Assembly (NCBI RefSeq): GCF_022701175.1
Contig: NZ_CP078088.1
Location: 1,302,001-1,366,000, forward strand
DNA from: Allobaculum sp. Allo2
GTDB taxonomy: Bacteria; Bacillota_I; Bacilli_A; Erysipelotrichales; Erysipelotrichaceae
Direction of reading: 5' to 3'
Length of the DNA: 64,000 bases
The translations under genes and the position numbers were made by a program. The notes beneath the pieces are model-generated. The model saw only the letters and a list, made by a program, of their open reading frames with translations, was not told the origin of the DNA and ran no database searches. This document shows positions 51,356-61,219 of this stretch, one piece after another. The stretch's first letter is position 1. The number at the start of each line of letters is the position of its first letter.

Positions 51356-51926
51356 ATGAACGAAGAAAAAGCACGATGCATCCCGAAACAGCCGAAACAA
51401 CAAAAGACGAGAAAACAGTTCTCGATCAGGATATGAAAAAGATCTGGCCAGCGCCGAAGAAAAAGCCAGTCAGGTTCGTGAAAGCGTAAAGACGGACTTC
51501 CAGCAGGCGGTCGATCAGGCCCATGCGAAAATGGCCGAAGCCGGCGCCTACGCGGAGGCCGCAAAAGAAGAAGCGCAAAAAGCCGAAGAACAGGTGAAAG
51601 CCGATTTCAGTCAGGCTGCTAAAGAAGCAGAAGCCGATTTTAATCAGGCATCGAAAGAAGCCGGTTCGCAGCTCGAAGACTACGCGCATCAGTTTGGCGA
51701 AGAAGTCGACCGACGTGCAGACGCCTTTGATGATCGATTCAATGAACTTTCACAGGATGCCCGCGAAAAATTCGGCGAGTTCCGTGAAAAAGCTGTGGAT
51801 CATGTCGGTGATTTCGCGCAGGAAATGCAGGACGATCCAAAAGCCGCTCTGATTGAAGCCGGCAAGGTGTTCCTGATGGTTGCCGGCGGCATCGCGCTGC
51901 TTCGTGCCCTGTTCGGCAAAAAATAG
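51356..51926 (+). CDS. Alanine/glutamate-rich coiled-coil protein with C-terminal membrane anchor
   Basis: About 190 residues. Two A deletions near 51370 and 51437 are corrected to give a start MNEEKSTMHPETAETTKDEK. The body is a run of charged 11-residue-like repeats rich in A, E, K and Q (AAKEEAQKAEEQVKADFSQA), predicted to be a long amphipathic helix resembling apolipoprotein- or LEA-type proteins. A single membrane segment ends it (VFLMVAGGIALLRALFGKK). A tail-anchored envelope or stress protein is the best guess; no family is certain. A strong terminator follows. Confidence 0.6.
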
Positions 51927-51984
51927 AATCAAGTACAGATATTGAATCAGTAAATATTGCTCGAGCAGACAGGGAATGAATTAC

Positions 51985-52035
51985 GCTCCCTCAAGCCGGT
52001 CCCAGAAAGAAACGGACGGGCTTGAGGGAGCTTTT
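51985..52035 (+). terminator. Strong terminator after the coiled-coil protein gene
   Basis: GCTCCCTCAAGCC pairs perfectly with GGCTTGAGGGAGC across about 20 bases, followed by TTTTCTTGG. Confidence 0.85.
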
Positions 52036-52090
52036 CTTGGGGAAATCTGTTGTTCCAGGTATTCCTTTTGGATCGAAAATTATCGCGGCC

Positions 52091-52124
52091 ATTTTTGTGA
52101 GAAAGAAATTTTTGTGAGAAAGAA
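52091..52124 (+). repeat. Tandem duplication, 17 bp x 2
   Basis: ATTTTTGTGAGAAAGAA occurs twice, head to tail, without mismatch, in the 424-base gap between the coiled-coil protein and the 52351 gene. The rest of this gap is AT-rich and holds no recognisable gene. Confidence 0.8.
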
Positions 52125-52350
52125 GATATATAGGACTGGATATAGACCGGATCCAGTTTAAAGTACTGGAAAGAATGTGTACAAAACAAGGACGTTTTGA
52201 ACGTTCTGTCAAGCGAATACGGGCATAAATGGCGATTTTTGTATGAATTTGATCTTCGTTTCTGACGGTCGTATTTGATCCTTAAGATATTTTTTGCAAC
52301 AATCAAACGGAAAAGGCAGCCGCTTGGCCGCCATTGAAAGGATCAGAACT

Positions 52351-53078
52351 ATGAACACAGCAGACATTCAGGTCTGGAAAGATATTTTCAGTCAGCTTCA
52401 GACGAACATTCAGGACAACGATCAGATGATCCGAGAGATCAAGGAACAGATCGCTCTCCAGGAAGAACGTAACAAACAGGAAATCCAGAAAATGGTGCAG
52501 ACTGCGACGAGCCAGAAAGAAGAACTCGAATCCCTGCTCGCTCAGGTCAGCCAGGACGGACTTTTTCCCTTCCCGCCGACGAAGAAGCCAGAAACGCCTT
52601 CGAAAGCAGCCTGAAGGAACGCATCGAGCAGTGCACGCAGGTTATCGACTTCGCGCAGAGCCTGCTGGGCATGCCGGCCGCTTCGGAAGAAACGCTCGAC
52701 AAGATCCGTCTGGGCAGCCGCAAGGACAAGGAAATCCAGGATGTGATCGCTTCTGGTTTCTCGGAAAGAAGCCTGCTTGGCAACTGGATCCACTACTTCC
52801 AGAAAGATCTCTACACCTGCCAGAGCTTCTGGGACGATCATGAATTCAAGGAATACGACTTCCGCGGCAAGGAACTGATGGAAGAAAGAAGCGGCAGCTA
52901 TGCGGTCGAAAACGGCAAGGTGCTGCTTACGTACCCAGACGGCAAGAAGATGGTCTATGTCGTAACCGGCTATTCCGATGACTGCCTCGACTATCTGATC
53001 TCCGGAACGCCGATCCGCTTCGACTACATGCCCGAGGACATTCTCAATACGCTGCTCGAAGAAAACGCCAACGCCTAA
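52351..53078 (+). CDS. Hypothetical protein with N-terminal coiled coil
   Basis: About 242 residues after correcting one indel near 52563. The first 80 residues form a coiled coil (QTNIQDNDQMIREIKEQIA). The remaining part is a compact alpha/beta domain (LLGNWIHYFQKDLYTC, EYDFRGKELMEERSGSYAVE, GYSDDCLDYLISGTPI). No signal peptide or membrane segment. ATG 52351 follows GAAAGGA. I do not recognise a family. It stands alone between two terminators. Confidence 0.65.
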
Positions 53079-53166
53079 CAAAAGCCCGCTCGAGCGGGAA
53101 AGAAAACGCTGCAGAAAATCGTCTGCACAAAATCAGCAGACAGAATTGATACAAGATGAAAAACAA

Positions 53167-53220
53167 AGCCGTCCTTTGAACCAAGGAAAACGTTCTTCCC
53201 AGTTCAGGGACGGCTTTTTG
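53167..53220 (+). terminator. Terminator after the 52351 gene
   Basis: AGCCGTCC pairs with GGACGGCT, followed by TTTT and preceded by A residues; the loop is long (about 33 bases). A palindrome CCCGCTCGAGCGGG lies closer to the stop, without a T-run. Confidence 0.7.
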
Positions 53221-53261
53221 TCTGTGCATGCGGATTTATCCTTTCGGGCACGGTACAAGGG

Positions 53262-53275
53262 CCTTTGTACAAAGG
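53262..53275. promoter_or_regulatory. 14-bp palindrome next to a consensus -10 box
   Basis: CCTTTGTACAAAGG is a perfect palindrome that ends four bases before TATAAT (53280-53285). It covers the spacer of the promoter that should serve the 53314 gene, so a repressor or activator binding here would control it. No standard -35 box is visible. Confidence 0.5.
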
Positions 53276-53313
53276 ATCGTATAATTGTACTGTCAAACAG
53301 GAGGCTGATGATT

Positions 53314-53572
53314 ATGGCTGAAGAATTCAAAAGTTTGAAGACAAGGTTCTGAGTGACGAAGTTCGTCATGACGAGCGTGAAATTGATAAGAAACGTGCGG
53401 ACATGAATATGCATGTAGTGGAAGAGGACGCCGACAAGTCCAAATTCATGAAAGAGCTGCGTGAAAAAGAAATCGACCATGACGAAAAAGTGATCGAACG
53501 CAAAGAACAGGCAGCTGCTCGTCACGAAGAAAAATCAAAGAAAACGAAAAGAAAATCAACGGCGTCGACTAA
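53314..53572 (+). CDS. Small highly charged helical protein
   Basis: About 86 residues after correcting two A deletions (near 53332 and 53532). The sequence begins MAEEFKKFEDKVLSDEVRHD and consists almost wholly of K, E, D, R and H residues in a helical pattern, ending KENEKKINGVD. No family recognised. A strong GGAGG site, a dedicated promoter with a palindrome and a dedicated terminator suggest a real, well-expressed gene. Confidence 0.6.
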
Positions 53573-53599
53573 ATCATCTCCATACAGACCCGTATGAAT

Positions 53600-53623
53600 G
53601 CGGACCTTTGCGGTCCGCTTTTT
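53600..53623 (+). terminator. Terminator of the small charged protein gene
   Basis: GCGGACC pairs with GGTCCGC across TTTGC, followed by TTTTT. Confidence 0.9.
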
Positions 53624-53889
53624 CATGGAAATCGAGTGGAAAGCGGTTCTGTGCTTTTCAGCGCAGGAATCGGCTGTAAATTCGGAAATCGTGTAAGAAA
53701 AAGAACGGCCGTTCTGTTCTTGAAAAGCGAACAAATTGAGAAGCAAGGTCCAAGAATTGCAAGATCGGATGAAATTCCGCACTCTGAAAGCTAATTTCAT
53801 GAAAATTTTTGAAAAGTCTTTTTACAATGACGCAGAATGTGTGAATTGTGTAGAATGTGTGCAATACGAAAAAAGGAGACATTTATCCA
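53624..53889 (+). other. Upstream region of the ABC transporter operon
   Basis: Contains a near repeat of GAATGTGTG at 53839 and 53861 and an AT-rich stretch around 53800-53830 where a promoter is likely. I searched for a T-box (TGGxACC) because related transporters can be tryptophan-regulated and did not see one. Confidence 0.4.
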
Positions 53890-54922
53890 ATGAAACTGCA
53901 CAGATATTCCATTGCTGCACTGAGTGCTGCGCTCCTCTTGCCGGATGTTCCGGAAATGGCGGCAGCTCCTCCACAGCCAGCAGCGCCGATGGTTCCAGTA
54001 TCACCGCGGCAGCCGATGGCGCTTCCGATGTCAAGATCGGCATCCTCCAGTACACCGAACATCCCGCACTCGATGCGGCTGCTAAAGGCTTTGAAGATTA
54101 TCTTAAGGAAAACGGCTATGCCGATGCGCAGATTACCTTCAACTCGGCACAGAACGAAGTGGCCAACTGCACATCCATTGCCCAGAAATACGTGAACGAC
54201 AAAGTAGATCTGATCTACGCCGTCGCTACGCCGGCCGCGCAGGCTGCAGCCAACGAAACTAAGGACATTCCAATTGTCATTTCCGCGGTAACCGACCCTG
54301 CAGATTCCGGTCTGGTGGAAAGCAACGAAAAGCCAGGCAACAACGTAACCGGCTCTTCCGACCTCAACCCGATTGAAGCGCAGTTCGATCTGCTCAAGGA
54401 AATCGTACCGGATGCGAAAACCGTAGGTCTGCTCTACTGCAACGCCGAAAGCAACTCCGCGTTCCAGATTGAACTGGCGAAAAAGAATGCGAAGCCCGCG
54501 GCCTTGAATTCGTGGAAGCTTCCGTAACCGACTCAAACCAGATTCAGCAGGTTGTTGAATCCCTTAACGGAAAAGTCGATGCCATCTACGTACCGACCGA
54601 TAACCTGATGGCCGAAAGCATGGCGACTGTATCGCAGATCGCAACCGGCTTTGGCATCCCGACCATCGTCGGCGAAGAAGGCATGGTTTTAAACGGCGGA
54701 CTTGCCACTTATGGTATTGACTACTACAAACTCGGACAGCTTGCCGGCGCACAGGCCGTAAGCATCCTCAAAGGCGAAAGCAAACCGGAAGACATGGCCA
54801 TTGAATACCTGGCTACGGACGACTGCACGCTTTCCTTCAACTCCAAGACAGCAGAAAAACTCGGCCTCACGCTGCCGCAGTCCGTTGTTGACCGCGGTAC
54901 AGACGTTACCGTTGAGGAATAG
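53890..54922 (+). CDS. ABC transporter substrate-binding lipoprotein (TrpX/PF04392-like)
   Basis: About 345 residues. A lipoprotein signal peptide MKLHRYSIAALSAALLLAGC with lipobox LAGC appears once a single missing base near 53939 is restored. The binding domain reads VKIGILQYTEHPALDAAAKG, IYAVATPAAQAAANETKDIP and VISAVTDPADSGLV, as in the PF04392 family. A second indel lies near 54500. It captures a small molecule outside the cell for the permease and ATPase encoded next, 2 bases downstream. Substrates of relatives include tryptophan/tyrosine and unknown compounds. ATG 53890 follows AAGGAG. Confidence 0.85.
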
Positions 54923-54924
54923 GA

Positions 54925-55872
54925 ATGGCGCTTCTGTTTTCTCTGGAAGGTGCTATTGGACAGGGAATCCTCTGGGGCATCATGGCCCTGGGCGTATATA
55001 TCACCTTCCGCCTGCTTGACTTTGCGGACCTGACCGTCGACGGCTCCTTCGCAACGGGAGCGGCCATCAGTTCGGCCCTCATCTTAATGGGCGTCAATCC
55101 GTATCTGACCGTACTGGCTGCGCTGATCGTTGGCTTTCTGGCCGGCGCAGTGACTGGCTTCTTCAATACGGTCTGCAAAATTCCGCCGATTCTTGCCGGT
55201 ATTCTTTCCCAGATCGGTCTGTACTCCATCAACCTGATGATCATGGGCAAATCCAACATTCCGCTCATGAACGAAAGCACCTGCTTTTCCTGGCTGACCG
55301 ATCACATCCCAGCCATGGGCTGGATCACCCCGGGCTATCTTTCCGTCATCTGCGTCGGCATTCTGTTTGTCATCGCAACGATTGCGCTGCTCTACTGGTT
55401 TTTCGGAACTGAACTCGGCGCGTCGGTTCGTGCGACGGGAAACAACCCGAACATGGTCCGTGCCAACGGCGTGTCGACCAACATGACCACGATGATCGCG
55501 CTCATGCTTTCCAATGGACTGATCGCCATGTCCGGCGCGCTGGTCTGCCAGCAGCAGGGCTACGCGGATGTCAAAATGGGCATCGGCGCCATCGTTATGG
55601 CTCTGGCTTCCATCGTTATCGGAGAAACCATTTTCGGACGCAAGGGCGGATTCCTCCGTCGTCTGATCTCCATCGTTGTCGGAAGCATTTTGTATCGAAT
55701 CATTGTTTCGCTCGTTCTGCAGCTCGGTCTGAACCCGGACAACCTGAAGCTCTTTACAGCGCTGCTCGTAGCTGCAGCCCTGAGCATTCCGGTCGTTCTT
55801 GAACACCGCGCACAGACGTCCGCCTATAAGCGTCTGACCGAAGCGGTCGAAAGCGTGGAGGAGAAGTTCTGA
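54925..55872 (+). CDS. ABC transporter permease (branched-chain-type)
   Basis: An intact 315-residue membrane protein with about eight to ten hydrophobic segments. RLLDFADLTVDGSFATGAA and ASVRATGNNPNMVRANGV are characteristic of the permeases paired with TrpX/BMP-like binding proteins. Its stop overlaps the start of the ATPase gene (TGATG). Confidence 0.9.
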   Translation: MALLFSLEGAIGQGILWGIMALGVYITFRLLDFADLTVDGSFATGAAISSALILMGVNPYLTVLAALIVGFLAGAVTGFFNTVCKIPPILAGILSQIGLYSINLMIMGKSNIPLMNESTCFSWLTDHIPAMGWITPGYLSVICVGILFVIATIALLYWFFGTELGASVRATGNNPNMVRANGVSTNMTTMIALMLSNGLIAMSGALVCQQQGYADVKMGIGAIVMALASIVIGETIFGRKGGFLRRLISIVVGSILYRIIVSLVLQLGLNPDNLKLFTALLVAAALSIPVVLEHRAQTSAYKRLTEAVESVEEKF

Positions 55873-56665
55873 TGCTGAAAATCTCACATGTCTCCAAAAC
55901 CTTTAACAAAGGCACCGTAAATGAAAAGAAAGCGATCAGCGATCTGAATCTTCACATTGAAGAAGGCCAGTTCGTTACCGTCATCGGCGGCAACGGCGCC
56001 GGCAAATCGACGCTGCTCAACCTGATCGCCGGCGTATATCCGCCAGACTGCGGGCACATCGTTCTCAACAATACCGACGTTTCGCTCATGCCGGAGCACA
56101 AGCGTGCCAAATTCATCGGCCGTGTCTTCCAGGACCCGCTGATGGGTACGGCAGCCGATATGGAAATCGGCGAAAACCTGGCTTTTGCGGCAAGACGCGG
56201 ACAGGGACGTACCCTGCGCTGGGGAAATACCAAAAGCGAACAGCAGAAATACCGCGATCAGCTCGCTACGCTCGGACTCGGTCTGGAAACCCGCCTCACC
56301 AGCAAGGTCGGCCTGCTTTCCGGCGGCCAGCGCCAGGCGATTACGCTGCTCATGGCATCGCTTCAGAAGCCGGATCTGCTTCTGCTCGACGAGCATACCG
56401 CAGCGCTTGACCCGCTGACGGCTAAAAAGTTCTCGATCTTACAGAAAAAATCGTCAGCGAAAATAAGCTGACGACGCTGATGATCACCCACAACATGAAC
56501 GATGCGATCCGTCTGGGAAACCGTCTGATCATGATGTACAACGGAAAGATCATCTACGACGTAAGCGGTGACGAAAAAGCTTTGCTGACCGTAGAAGATC
56601 TCCACAACAAGTTCAAGGAAGCAGCCGGTACCGAATTTTCCGATGACCGCGCGGTCCTGATCTAA
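55872..56665 (+). CDS. ABC transporter ATP-binding protein
   Basis: About 264 residues. Walker A is VIGGNGAGKSTLLNLI, the signature is LLSGGQRQAITLLMA and Walker B is LLLLDEHTAALDP. One A deletion near 56447 breaks the frame; corrected, it reads TEKIVSENKLTTLMITHNMN. It energises uptake through the permease encoded upstream; overlap by one or more bases indicates coupled translation. Confidence 0.9.
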
Positions 56666-56677
56666 CCCCGTATTCTG

Positions 56678-56720
56678 CGGCAGGAAACAGAAGAGCCTCC
56701 TTCTGGATCCTGCCGTTTTT
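56678..56720 (+). terminator. Terminator of the ABC transporter operon
   Basis: CGGCAGG pairs with CCTGCCG across an AGAAG/CTTCT inner stem, followed by TTTTT. Confidence 0.85.
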
Positions 56721-56757
56721 CTATGGCCTTCTTACGCCATAAGAGAACGGCACGCAA

Positions 56758-56814
56758 ATCGAGAGAGCAGGAGTGCAGGAATCGAGAGAGCAGAAGTGCG
56801 CGAATCGAGAAGGG
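56758..56814 (+). repeat. Imperfect 23-bp tandem repeat, 2.5 units
   Basis: Units of the form ATCGAGAGAGCAG(G/A)AGTGC... occur at 56758 and 56781, with a partial third unit at 56804. They lie in the 650-base gap between the ABC operon and glgC. Confidence 0.65.
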
Positions 56815-57282
56815 AAGAGAGAACAGGCAAAACGGACGGAAAGAAAATGCCTGCCATACTAAAAATACAAATGTGCGCGTTCAATCTGTACGGATTTATG
56901 CATGAAAACGCTACATTTTAAAGCCGCTTCTGCGGCCAGCAAGTGCCGTTTTCTGAAACCAAATGAAAGAGCAGAAAAAGGCGATCCAGTCTACCCTTCG
57001 AAAGCCATTTCAGTCCGATTTTTATCACGATTCGGACTGAAAGTAGCGGGTTTTGTCATGGTTTAAACCGGAAAAAGGCAAACATTGCAAAAGTGGGCAA
57101 AACCTTTCCATTTGACAATTCGACACAAATAGTGCATCTAATGCATCAAAAATGAAATCATTATTGAATAAAAGAAAACATAAATGTAAAGAAATTATTT
57201 CTACCCATGACTATTTCTCTATGAAAGCCCATACAATTTATCCCTCAAAAGCACGCGGGCGGGTGTTTGAAAAGGCTACAAG
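56815..57282 (+). other. Long upstream region of the glycogen operon
   Basis: No gene recognised. A TTGACA at 57112-57117 with TCTAAT 19 bases later (57137-57142) is a possible distal promoter giving a leader of about 175 bases. Two short direct repeats (TGCATCTAATGCATC) sit around 57133. Confidence 0.4.
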
Positions 57283-57291
57283 TGCTATACT
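57283..57291 (+). promoter_or_regulatory. Extended -10 promoter of glgCDA
   Basis: TGC followed by TATACT forms an extended -10 element; no good -35 box is required or seen. It lies about 30 bases before the glgC start, leaving just room for the AGGAGG site. Confidence 0.55.
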
Positions 57292-57321
57292 TTTAATGAA
57301 ATTAGTTTCAGGAGGAAAACT

Positions 57322-58460
57322 ATGGATAACAACAATATGCTCGCCATGATTCTGGCTGGCGGGCGCGGCTCCCGTTTGTATCAGCTGACGAATAAAACGG
57401 CAAAGCCTGCGGTATATTTTGGCGGAAAATACCGCATTATTGACTTCCCCTCAGTAACTGTGCAAACTCGAACATCAACGTTGTCGGTGTTCTGACACAG
57501 TACGAACCTGTACAGCTCAACGCGTATGCGGGCGCTGGACAGCGCTGGGGTCTCGATACCCGCGGCAGCGGCGTATACGTCCTTCCGCCTAGTGAAAAAG
57601 ACGACACCAAGTTCGGTGTTTATCAGGGTACCGCCGATGCGATCTACCAGAATATCGACTTCATCGACGAGTTCAATCCTGGATATGTTCTCATTCTGTC
57701 GGGTGACCATATCTACAAAATGAACTACGACAAAATGCTCGCAGCACATCGCCAGAACGACGCGGATCTGACCGTAGCCGTTCGCCCGGTTCCATGGGAA
57801 GAAGCGCCACGCTTTGGAATCATGAACTGCGACATGAACAACCACATTCTTGAGTTTGAGGAAAAACCTGCCGAACCAAAATCCAACCTGGCTTCCATGG
57901 GCATCTACATCTTCGACTGGCCGCTGCTGCGCGAAATCCTGATCGAAGATGCCAAGGACAAGGATTCCAAGCACGACTTCGGCATGAACATCATCCCGCG
58001 TCTGCTCGCTGACAAGAAGCGTCTGTTCGCCTACAACTTCAGCGGCTACTGGAAAGATGTTGGAACGATTGACTCCCTCTGGGAAGCCAACATGGACCTG
58101 ATCGACCATAACGATGAACTCGACCTTGGCGATCAGGACTGGAAAATCTACACTTCCGATATTCCTGTACTTCCGCAGTACGTATCCCCGACTGGACGCG
58201 TTAAACACTGCTACATCAACCAGGGTGCTGTGATCCGTGGCGAAGCCGTGAACAGCGTTCTGTTCAACAACGTCACCATCATGGAAGGCGCTGAAGTAAA
58301 AGACAGCGTACTCATGCCTGGCTGCATTGTAGAAAAAGGTGCAAAAGTGTACCGCTCAATCGTTGCCGAAAAAGTTGTTGTCGGCGCCGGCTCCACTGTA
58401 GGTTCGCCGGATTCGGAACATATTTACCTGGCTTATCAGGACGTGAAAGGAGATAACTAA
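57322..58460 (+). CDS. glgC: Glucose-1-phosphate adenylyltransferase, catalytic subunit
   Basis: About 380 residues. It makes ADP-glucose from glucose-1-phosphate and ATP, the committed step of glycogen synthesis. [19 protein letters not shown] is the nucleotide loop, WYQGTADAI appears as [12 protein letters not shown], and the C-terminal left-handed beta helix starts near [12 protein letters not shown]. One C is missing near 57449; restored, the text reads [20 protein letters not shown] 57322 follows AGGAGG. First gene of glgC-glgD-glgA. Confidence 0.93.
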
Positions 58461-58461
58461 T

Positions 58462-59613
58462 ATGATTAACGCACTTGGTATTGTCGCCTTCACATCTCCT
58501 GCCATCTATGTCAGCGGCGTAGGTCAGTACCGTCCAATGGCAGCGTTCAACTATGTAGGACGCTACCGTCTGGTCGATATTCCAATTTCCAACATGACAA
58601 ACTCCGGCATCCAGAACATTCAGGTTTACACCAACGGCGACCCGAAAGTTCTGTTTGACCACATTGGCAGTGCCCGTCACTACAACATCAACAACAAGCA
58701 CGGTCACGTAGCGATTATTCCGGTAGGCTACAGCGGCCTTTCTCAGGAATATTCTTCCGACCTGCACGGCTACTACTCCAACCTGGATGAAATCGAAGAA
58801 GATAATCACGATTACGTGATCATCGCTCCGGTCAACTGGGTCTACAAGATCAACTTCCAGAATCTGCTTGCGAAACATATCGAATCCAAGGCAGACATCA
58901 CGCTGCTTTACCATCATGAAATGAATTCCCGCGATGCCCGCGACTTCCTTAGCTCGAACGTTATCTTCAAAAACGAAGCCGGCGAATTCGATCACGTGGA
59001 AACGTACATCGGACAGCCGGAACTCGGCCCGCGTGGTGCAGAAATGGATGTATTCCTGGATACATACATCATCAACAAGAAAACGTTCCTGAAGATGGTG
59101 GAAGAAGGTCACGAATGCTCCGAACTGTACTGGCTGACTGACATGCTGAACTACGTTGCAGACAATCCAAAATGGGATGTCAAGATCAACATGGTCGACT
59201 ATACGCACGTAATCTTCCCGATCCTCAGCAAACGCACATACTTCAAGTCCAACATGGCAATGCTGAACGAAGCCAACATGAGCTTCTTCAACGATCCAAA
59301 CTGGCCAATCTATACCCGTACCAACGATTCGCCTCCGACAATTTATCTGGGTGAAGGCACCGCTTCCGGCGCTCTGATCTCCAACGGATGCAAAATTGAA
59401 GGCAACGTTCAGGGTTCGATCATCGGACGTAACGTTACCGTCGGCAAAGGATCTCTGATCAACAACTGCCTGATTCTGCCGGGTGTTGAAATCGGCGACA
59501 ACATCATGCTGACCAACTGCATTGTCGACAAGGACGCCAAGGTTGTTCTCAAGCACGAAGTAACCGGCAACGAAGAGAACCCGGTTTATCTCAAACGCAG
59601 AGGTAATTATTAA
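58462..59613 (+). CDS. glgD: ADP-glucose pyrophosphorylase regulatory subunit GlgD
   Basis: An intact 383-residue GlgC paralogue. It keeps the fold (YRLVDIPISNMTNSGIQNI, C-terminal beta helix GKGSLINNCLIL) but lacks the GGRGSRL nucleotide loop, which is typical of Firmicute GlgD. GlgC-GlgD hetero-oligomers are more active than GlgC alone. Begins one base after glgC and overlaps glgA (TAATG). Confidence 0.93.
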   Translation: MINALGIVAFTSPAIYVSGVGQYRPMAAFNYVGRYRLVDIPISNMTNSGIQNIQVYTNGDPKVLFDHIGSARHYNINNKHGHVAIIPVGYSGLSQEYSSDLHGYYSNLDEIEEDNHDYVIIAPVNWVYKINFQNLLAKHIESKADITLLYHHEMNSRDARDFLSSNVIFKNEAGEFDHVETYIGQPELGPRGAEMDVFLDTYIINKKTFLKMVEEGHECSELYWLTDMLNYVADNPKWDVKINMVDYTHVIFPILSKRTYFKSNMAMLNEANMSFFNDPNWPIYTRTNDSPPTIYLGEGTASGALISNGCKIEGNVQGSIIGRNVTVGKGSLINNCLILPGVEIGDNIMLTNCIVDKDAKVVLKHEVTGNEENPVYLKRRGNY

Positions 59614-61049
59614 TGGCTTCTATTTTAATGGCGGCTGCAGAAGGCCTTCCATTCGTTAAGACCGGCGGACTGGCCGATGTAATCGGTTCTCTGCCAGCCG
59701 CTCTTGCGGAAATGGGTCACGAAGTGAAAGTTGTTCTGCCGCTCTACAAAAAAATTGCAGAAAAGAATTTTCAGGATCTGACATACTGTGCTTCCTATAC
59801 GGTAAACATCAACTACCGTGAAGTGCCGGTAACGATCTATTCCCAGACCGTGGGCAAAGTGGCTTACTTCTTTGTTCAGCACCAGGGCTATTTCGAACGA
59901 GATGCGCTCTACGGCTATCTGGATGACGGCGAACGTTTCGCTTACTTCCAGAAAGCTGTCATCGAAATGCTGAACCAGCTCAACTACTGGCCCAACATCA
60001 TCCACTGCCACGACTGGCAGACCGGCATGATTCCGTGCATGGTTAAGGAAACGCATTCGAGCGATTCCCGCTATGCCAACATCAAGTTTGTCTACACGAT
60101 CCACAACCTGCTCTTCCAGGGTAACTTTGGACCGGAAATGACCGACTCCTGCCTCGGCCTTCCATACTACCTGCTCGACAATGGCAACATCCGTTTCGAC
60201 GGCGGCGTATCCTTCATGAAGTCCGGCATCCTCTACGCCGACAAGATCACGACCGTTTCGCCGACCTACTCGCAGGAAATCCTGACGCCCCAGTACGGCG
60301 AACATATGGAAGCCGTACTGAACATGCGCCGCTATGACCTGTGGGGCATCGTAAACGGTATCGATATGGCTGTATGGAACCCGAACACGGATCCGGCTCT
60401 GCCATATCATTACAACAAGATCACCATGTCCAAAGGCAAAGCCCAGGACAAGGCAGCGCTTCAGAAGGAACTCGGCCTGGAAGTCAATCCGCATGTTATG
60501 CTCGTCGGCGTAGTTTCCCGTCTGACCTACCAGAAGGGCTTCTACCTGATGCTCGAAAAGTTCCAGGAACTCGCTAATGCACCAATCCAGCTGGCGATTC
60601 TTGGTACCGGCGAAGACGCCATCCAGAACGCATTCCGCGATATGGAAAACCAGCATAAAGGCAAAGTCTGCTTCTATCGGGGCTACAACGAAGATCTCGC
60701 GCACCGCATTTACGCCGGCAGCGATCTCTTCCTGATGCCTTCTCTGTTTGAACCGTGCGGCCTCAGTCAGCTCTGCTCGCTGCGCTACGGCACACTGCCT
60801 CTGGTTCGTGAAACCGGCGGTCTGAAAGATACCGTTACGCCTTACAACGAGTTCGACAAGACTGGGAACGGCTTCAGCTTCTCCAACTACAACGCGGATG
60901 AAATGATGAACACGCTCAATAACGCGATCAATGTTTATTACAACCGTCCGGAAGACTGGAAAATTCTGCAGATGAACGCCATGAACAAAGATGTTTCCTG
61001 GCAGAATTCCGCTGAAGTGTACAACAGACTGTACGACACTCTGATGTAA
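59613..61049 (+). CDS. glgA: Glycogen synthase
   Basis: An intact 478-residue GT5 enzyme that extends alpha-1,4-glucan from ADP-glucose. The N-terminal FVKTGGLADVIGSLP is the KTGGL motif; the C-terminal lobe has FLMPSLFEPCGLSQLCSLRYG with the catalytic glutamate. No branching enzyme or phosphorylase is in the window. A terminator follows. Confidence 0.95.
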   Translation: MASILMAAAEGLPFVKTGGLADVIGSLPAALAEMGHEVKVVLPLYKKIAEKNFQDLTYCASYTVNINYREVPVTIYSQTVGKVAYFFVQHQGYFERDALYGYLDDGERFAYFQKAVIEMLNQLNYWPNIIHCHDWQTGMIPCMVKETHSSDSRYANIKFVYTIHNLLFQGNFGPEMTDSCLGLPYYLLDNGNIRFDGGVSFMKSGILYADKITTVSPTYSQEILTPQYGEHMEAVLNMRRYDLWGIVNGIDMAVWNPNTDPALPYHYNKITMSKGKAQDKAALQKELGLEVNPHVMLVGVVSRLTYQKGFYLMLEKFQELANAPIQLAILGTGEDAIQNAFRDMENQHKGKVCFYRGYNEDLAHRIYAGSDLFLMPSLFEPCGLSQLCSLRYGTLPLVRETGGLKDTVTPYNEFDKTGNGFSFSNYNADEMMNTLNNAINVYYNRPEDWKILQMNAMNKDVSWQNSAEVYNRLYDTLM

Positions 61050-61068
61050 GAATTACCCTATGTAAACG

Positions 61069-61105
61069 AAATGCTTCCTGCCATAATAAGCGGGAAGCAT
61101 TTTTC
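61069..61105 (+). terminator. glgCDA terminator
   Basis: AAATGCTTCC pairs with GGGAAGCATTT, followed by TTC. Confidence 0.85.
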
Positions 61106-61219
61106 ATTTTGCGCGGATGGAACAGGACAGGAAAATCTGCGCAGACAGCCGTGAAAAATGCACGAAACTGCCGCTCGAGAGCGGAATGTCTGGAGAAGAA
61201 TGTCCGGAGAAGAGAGCCT

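Noticed and set aside
53640-53889. T-box or riboswitch upstream of the TrpX-like transporter
   Set aside because: No TGGxACC T-box bulge sequence, stem I pattern or terminator/antiterminator pair was found in this stretch.
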